64,000 nucleotides of DNA from NCBI RefSeq assembly GCF_036323735.1, contig NC_086024.1:62892924-62956923 (forward strand), read 5' to 3'. This DNA comes from Rattus norvegicus. Taxonomy: Eukaryota > Chordata > Mammalia > Rodentia > Muridae. Below are positions 58,153 to 64,000 of the stretch, piece by piece (positions within the stretch are counted from its first letter, which is position 1; each line of letters begins with the position of its first letter). A program made the position numbers and the translations under genes. Below the pieces are notes generated by a model, which ran no database searches, was not told the origin of the DNA, and worked only from the letters and a program-made list of their open reading frames with translations.

Positions 58153-59789
58153 GTCCTATTGCTTCCTCTGCCTACTTTCAGCTTCAGTGACAAAAGAAAA
58201 AAAAAAGTAATCTATAGCTCAGGAAGTGTTTCACATGGACTGTGAGACCCGAGTTACTCATTGACTATTTTATTACCATCCGGTGTAAGACTGTGTAGAG
58301 AAATACTGGTGTTTATGACCTAGAGTTTTTACAGCCTAACAAACGATCGCCATGAAAACATTCGAATGAGTGTTAAGAATAGCAAGCTCCATATAGCGTG
58401 CATTTGGGGGCGTTTTATCTGTCCACAGATAACGCTAGCAAGTCAGGGAGCAGACTTGCCTACTGAGATAAGTGCATGGCGCAGAGAATATGGCTTCCTG
58501 GGTGTTTCGAATAGAAGCAAGCAAACAGAGCAACGTCCCTCCTCTCTGCTGCAGCCAGTGGCCTCAACTGCTGTCCTCTTGCACTGATGATTTTCTGGCT
58601 TTTTTTTTCATATTTTTTCCCCTTTGAGATTATAATACCACATCGCTTTTCTTCTCTTCAACTCCTCCTGTGTACATCCCTGTCTCAAATCCTCAGTCTC
58701 TTTTTCTTTATGTGTTGTTCTTTATAGTTTAATATGAATACAACCTGATCCGTCCATATAATGTTACTTGTATATATGCTGTAAGATTGACCACTAGGTA
58801 TTGAATAGCCAATTGGTGTGCTCGTCCCAGGGGAGGACTATTTCTCCTCTCAGAGTTCCCTAGTTTGCCTGTAGTTCTTTGTGTAAGGCTGAGGACTAAT
58901 GAGCTTTCCCCCCTGCACTGATATTTCTTATTGTGACTTCAATACTGGGTTAAATAATAGTACTGAAATATTGGTATATGCACATTGATCAAGAATAACA
59001 GGTGAAAATGATACAAACTCTCCATTCTCATTTAGAGAGAGAGTGAAAATATTTGTGAGTAAAATGACTTATTCTCACACATTTCAAGATAAATTTTGAA
59101 AGAGCAGGTAAAATAGAATTGCCCAAGTGATAAGAATTATTATGCTGAGTGAATGGCAGATAGGGCTCTTGGCCCTATGCATTCTAGAATGTTTAAAGAT
59201 CTTGACTATATATTAATAGGGTAAATTTGAACATTATGTAGTTCCAAAATTCATTAAACTGCAATTCCCATGGGATGGTGCATTTAGGGTGATGTAGCTG
59301 GATGTATTTGTAGAAGTCTATGATCCTGAGTCTGAACCAACATTTTGCGAGTGAGAATTCCTGGAAAGACCTACGTCTACAAAGGCTGATTGAACTGAAC
59401 TGCAGGGATGTGGAGAGGTTGGAATGCTGCAGGTCCAGAAGCTAATTATCTTATCTTGGACCAGCATTGTATTCTCCTGTGGATCCATTCAGAAATCAGT
59501 TGGTTTTTCTCCCATAAAATTTGTGCCACCCTTGTATCAAAAGGCGTATCTTGCCTCACACATTTTAATTTAACACGCAAGATCACCAGCTTGGGAGGAC
59601 TGCTGCTGCTTTTTCTCCTCCAGCTGCCTACACAGAAACTTCCAGCACTGTGAAAGCTACCCAGCACAGAGAGAAAGCTGGGAGCTCAATTCTATTATGG
59701 TTTGTTTGTGTTCTAATACCAAAGTGTGTGTTGTCTTCACAATAGAGTCTCATCATTTAATTCTGAAGCCTGAATATTTTAATTCTATA
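58153..59789. other. Intergenic sequence right of the array
   Basis: I see no gene, RNA or recognisable repeat in this AT-rich stretch. Open frames of 73-81 codons at 58366-58587 and 59408-59667 have no recognisable protein character. Confidence 0.6.
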
Positions 59790-61612
59790 TTCAAATGTTT
59801 TGGTTTGTTTTGTTTTTATTTTTATTGGTTATTTTATTTACTTACATTTCAAATGTTATTCTCCTTCCCAGTTTCCCCTCCAAAAACCCCCTACCCCATT
59901 CTCCTCCCCCTGCTTGTATGAGGGTGCTCCCCCACCCTCCCACCCACTCCCACCTCACAGTCCTAGCATTCCCCTATGCTGGGGCATCGAGCCTCCACAG
60001 GACTAAGGGCCTCCCCTCTCACTGATGCCAGATAAGGCCCATCCTTATGCAGCTGGAGCCATGGGTCCCTCCACATGTATTTTTTTATTGGTGGTTTGGT
60101 TTGGTTTGGTTTGGTTTGGTTTGGTTTGGTTTGGTTTGGTTTGGTTGAACTACACTGGGAGCTATGGGGGGTGGGGTCCAGTTAGTTGGTATTGATATTG
60201 TTGTTCTTCCTATGGAGTTGCAATCCCCTTCAGCTCCTTCAGTCCTTCCCCTAAGTCCTTCACTGCAGTTCCCGTACTAAGTCCAAAGGGTGGCTGCAAG
60301 CATTCTTATCCATTTTGGTCAGGCTCTGGCAGAGCCTCTCAGAAGACAGCTATATCAGGTTCCTGTCAGCAAGCCCTTTTTACCATCAGGAATAGTGTCT
60401 TGGTTTGGTGACTGCATATGGAATGGGTCCCCAGTTCGGGCAGTCTCTGGATGGACTTTCCTTCGGTTTCTGCTCCACTCTTTGTCCCTGTATTTCCTTT
60501 AGACAGGAGCAATTCTGGGTTAAAATTTTCGAGAAGGGTGGGTGGCCCCATCCCTCAACCAAGGGCCATGCCTAACCTCTATAGTCTCTAAAGGTTCTCC
60601 CTCCCCTTTGTTGGGTATTTCAGCTAACATCATCCCTGTTGGGTCCTGGGAGCCTCTTGCTTTCCTGGCATCTAGGACTGTCTGGTGGCTACCCCCAGTT
60701 CCCCATCCCTCACTGCTAGACACCTCTGTTCAATTTCCTGACCCTCTGTATATCATCTCTGTCTCCCCCCACACCTGATCTTGCCCTTTTCTCTCTCCCC
60801 CTCCTCTTTCCCTCCCAAGTCCCTCCCTCCCTCTACCTCCCATGAATATTTTATTCCCCTTCTAAGTAGGATTAAAGCATCCACGCTTTGGTCCTCCTTC
60901 TTGAGCTTGATATGGTCTGAGTTGTATCATGGGTATTCCAAGTTTTTCGCCTAATATCTACTTATCAGCGAGTACATACCACTTGTGGTCTTTTGTGACT
61001 GAGTTACCTCACTCAGAATATTTTCTAATTACATCCACTTGCCTATGAATTTCATGAAGTCATTATTTTTAATAGCCAAGTAGTGCTCCATTGTGTAAAT
61101 GTACCACATTTTCTGTATCCATTCCTCTCTTGAAGGGCATCTGGGTCCTTTCCAGCTTCTGACTATTATAAATAAGGCTGCTATGAACATAGTGGAGCAC
61201 GTGTCTTTGTTATATGTTGAGGCATCTTTTGGGTATATGCCCAGGAGAGGTATACCTGGGTCCTCAGGTAGTTCAATGTCCAATTTTCTGAAGAACCTCC
61301 AGACTGATTTCCAGAGTGGTTGTACCAGTTTGCAATCCCACCAGCAATGGAGGAGTGTTTCTATTTCTCCACATCCTCGACAACATCTGCTGTCCCCTGA
61401 GTTTTTGATCTTAACCATTCTGACTGGTGAAGTGGAATCTCAAGGTTGTTTTGATCTGCATTTCCCTGATGACTAAGGATGTCAAACATTTCTTTAGGTG
61501 CTTCCATTGAGAATTCTTTGTTTAGTTCTGTACCCCATTTTTAATAGGATTATTTGGCTCTCTGGAGTCCAACTTCTTGAGTTCTTTGTATATATTGGAT
61601 ATGAGCCCTCTA
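59790..61612 (-). mobile_element. Older LINE-1 3' fragment, reverse orientation
   Basis: Read on the minus strand, this is the ORF2 C-terminus (61612 down to 60951, with the end marked by TAG in GATATTAG) and about 1.15 kb of 3' UTR ending in a T-rich plus-strand run near 59805-59830. A 129-codon piece (61418-61029) shows MVKIKNSGDSRCCRGCG, CWWDC and LPEDPGIPLLGIYPKDAS, but frames are broken elsewhere. The 3' UTR is of a different, older type than the array and matches the inverted insertion at 29020-29766. Confidence 0.88.
60093..60144. repeat. (TTTGG)n simple repeat
   Basis: About 10 copies of the pentamer GGTTT inside the 3' UTR of the reverse-oriented older L1. Confidence 0.95.
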
Positions 61613-62424
61613 TACTTTAATATTTTTCAACCATGAAGGACAATGCTTTGTAGACATTAAGAAACAGCAATTAATTTTTTATTGTTTTCAAAGAAAAGAA
61701 TTCTTCAACTTAAAAGTAATAGACCTTTCTTTCTCTACATCACAATCTGTAGACAAAGGGACATGTCTGTCCAGTACCTACTTAAGGAGATAGATTTCGG
61801 CAAAGCAAAACTAGGGATGGAAAGACCCTCTGAAGCCTGTTTCTTACCTCTGTCTGCTCTGAAGGCCCTGAGTAGAGTGAGTGGTTCAGAAACTGGACAT
61901 TGCAATAAAATTAGTTCTACCAGATTTCATCTCCAATCAGTCTGCTTATACAGCTCTGTGGCCATTGAAAATTAATAACTTCCTTCACACACCCTTCTAT
62001 AAGATGATGGGTATATGTATGTACAGATGATTATGATATATAGTTTCATCATATGTGTGTATAAAAATATGCATGAATATATGTGTGTTGTAAGTTACAT
62101 TGTACATAATAAACAAATACAATGTTTACAGAAGGCACTCACTAAGAATTACATATTCTTACTCTGGGATGATAATGCTCATATTTAATGATAGCAAATA
62201 GCAATGGATATGTTGTATGTTTGGCACAATAATTATTTTGAATTTCCCATATTTTTTATGCGACAGAGTCAAAAATGCAACCCACAGCTGTGCACTTGAA
62301 AGATCCTGAAAATTGTCCCAAAGGCACTAAGAGTTGGCCTCATCTGGTTAGAAACTATTTCTTTTGAGTTCTAGCATTTAGCAGGCTGATACCAGCCTTG
62401 TAAATCCTAGGTCTCTTTTCTCTC

Positions 62425-62461
<37 letters not shown>

Positions 62462-63685
62462 TAATAATTCCCACATAACCTTGACAATGGCACACATCAC
62501 TGTTAAGGTAGTCTTTGTCAAAAGACATGCTCGAGGTTTTTAACTTTCTCTCAGACCTGTCACAAAGGGCACTATAAGCTTCAGACTGGAATGTTTGTGG
62601 AAAACTCAGTTCTTTGACAGTGCGTGCAAGCCCAGGTCGTCCTTAGGACATGTGAACTTAGGTCATTTTCCTCATTGCTTCAATTTCTTCGTTATGAATA
62701 GCTTTAGCAAGTCCAGATTAAATCAATGCCATTGTGTACCTTTTTGAAAGGCACTTCTGTCAATATTTTCCCCAAAAGCTGCATTTCTTATCTAGTAGGA
62801 TCTTAATGTTGTCTCTCTCTCTCCATCTTACCCTACATGGGTATTCATTTGGAGACCAAAGAAGTCAATTCAGGAGATATAAAATTCAACTACCTGCTCT
62901 TGGAAAAAGAAAAGGAGCTCAAGCTGTAAGCAAATGGAGAGAGAAGGAGGAGGAGAAACAGGAAGAGGAGGAGGAACGTCACAATGCTGAAGTGCTCACA
63001 AACGAGAAGCTAGTTAACTTCACTCTTCACAGACACTTTTGCTCTGCATGTGGCACACAGCCTTTCAAGTGGAGTCAGTCGATGAAGCACATTTTTTTTT
63101 ACTGTCTTTTATTGCTTTATTTGTCACTGGGACTCTATAGAGAACGCATGACAAAACTCCCTGAATTCATGAAGTACCTCTGTTAGAAAGAAGACGTGGT
63201 GGTCAGAGGAAGTTGATACAAGCACAGAGTAATATCCAGGCCCAAAGCATCAAGGACTACTGAAAGACGTTTTGTGACGTAGAGGCTGAAGGATTTTCAG
63301 GAAAGGAATAACATGATGGGATCTGCATTTCAAACGAATCAAATAACCACTGTTATTTGATTTTGACACTAAACTGAACTAGGCCTAGGACTCCAGGGGA
63401 CCTCCAGACGGGAGGCCACTTCAAAAAGTCAGACAAAAGACAGTGGAATTTAGACCAGTATATTTACTAGAGGCTTTGAAAAGTGCTTAAGCTTGTGAGG
63501 CAACAGCTTATAGGGTGGGAAATAAGAGACATGGTTGGCTCCGCATTATTTTGGGGTTTTGCCTGAGCTCATGGAAGAAGGCAATTACTATATGCAAAGC
63601 CCAGGAGAGGACAGAGAGGGAGATGAGAGGTGAGTTTTGACTTTAGGGAGCTAAGGGTTATTGGGTTTTGTAGAGAGGTGCTGTA
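61613..63685. other. Intergenic sequence
   Basis: No gene is supported. It contains an A-homopolymer (62428-62458), a TATGTGTGT-rich patch (about 62010-62095) and a GGA-rich patch (62940-62980). The 150-codon frame at 62734-63186 spans that GGA-rich patch and has no recognisable domain. Confidence 0.6.
62428..62458. repeat. Poly(A) homopolymer
   Basis: A run of about 31 A, with no clear retroelement body upstream. Confidence 0.95.
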
Positions 63686-64000
63686 CTGGCTGGTTTTACG
63701 GGTCTACTTGACACACGCTGAAGTTATCAAAGAAAGGAGCCTCAGTTGTGGAAATACCTCCATGAGACCCAGCTGTAAGGCATTTTTGCAACTAGTGATC
63801 AAGTGAGGGGAAGACCCAGCCCATTGTGGGTGGTGCCATCCCTGGGCTGTAGTCTTGGATTCTATGAGAGCAGCTGAGCAAGCCAGGGCAAGCAAGTCCA
63901 TGGCTCTACATCAGCTCCTGCTTCCTGACTTGCTTGAGTTCCAGTCCTGATTTCCTTTGGTGATGAACAGCGATGTGAAAAGTGTAAGTGTAAACCCTTT
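63686..64000 (+). mobile_element. Rodent dispersed repeat, cut by the right edge (class not assigned)
   Basis: GCTGGTTTTACGGGTCTACT, CATGAGACCCAGCTGTAAGG, GCCCATTGTGGGTGGTGCCA and TGATGAACAGCGATGTGAAA follow the order of a very common mouse/rat repeat ending near AAACCCTTT. I recognise the repeat but not its class with confidence. Confidence 0.65.

Noticed and set aside
62734..63186. 150-codon plus-strand open frame
   Set aside because: It spans a GGA-rich low-complexity patch encoding Glu-rich sequence. There is no domain, splice context or promoter, and I recognise no relative.
1..64000. tRNA genes, rRNA genes, or a prokaryotic defence or biosynthetic system
   Set aside because: The only tRNA-like boxes belong to B2/B3/B4/ID SINEs, and all context is rodent nuclear DNA.

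Overview
This is mammalian nuclear DNA from a rodent, most likely the rat (Rattus). It has split exons with GT/AG borders, B1, B2/B3 and B4 SINEs, a URR1-type hAT transposon, long CA/GA microsatellites, and LINE-1 copies whose ORF1 begins MARGKRRNPSNRNQDY, which I recognise as rat-type rather than mouse-type. There is no bacterial or phage content and no CRISPR array. Boundaries of old repeats are approximate because they were judged by eye.

Region 1 (about 1-22400) is the 5' part of one protein-coding gene on the minus strand, scinderin/adseverin (Scin), a gelsolin-family actin-severing protein. Coding exon 1 (22102-22300), exon 2 (16152-16306) and exon 3 (13158-13319) join in frame with consensus splice sites and encode the first gelsolin repeat and the start of the second (172 residues). 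A TATA-like box lies about 90 bases upstream of the ATG. I could not find exon 4 between 1 and 13157, so intron 3 probably runs off the left edge. Intron 3 holds the 3' end of a young L1 (1-870), a URR1 element, SINEs, microsatellites, and an old L1 fragment (about 8752-11597) flanked by an unusually long diverged direct repeat.

Region 2 (about 22400-35860) is upstream intergenic sequence. It contains a small CpG-rich patch next to the Scin promoter, B1/B2/B3/B4 SINEs, a second URR1, rodent LTR-like or dispersed repeats, a 340-base polypyrimidine composite microsatellite, and a 5'-inverted L1 3'-UTR insertion.

Region 3 (35862-58152) is the highlight: a 22-kb head-to-tail LINE-1 array bounded by a single 13-base target-site duplication. 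In order it holds a 5'-truncated L1 without its tail, three full-length L1 units, and a 5'-truncated L1 ending in poly(A). Units 1 and 2 repeat with a period of exactly 6489 bases, differ at only a few positions, and share the same 4-base deletion that breaks ORF2. Unit 3 has open ORF1 (357 aa) and ORF2 (1275 aa) with all endonuclease and reverse-transcriptase motifs I checked, so it is a candidate competent element. The joints before units 1-3 have no poly(A): the 3' UTR stops at its last 20 or so bases and runs straight into the next 5' UTR. This suggests one template-jump-like joint, later multiplied by unequal recombination.

Region 4 (58153-64000) is intergenic sequence with an older minus-strand L1 3' fragment (about 59790-61612), simple repeats and a rodent dispersed repeat cut by the right edge. 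No further host gene is supported there.
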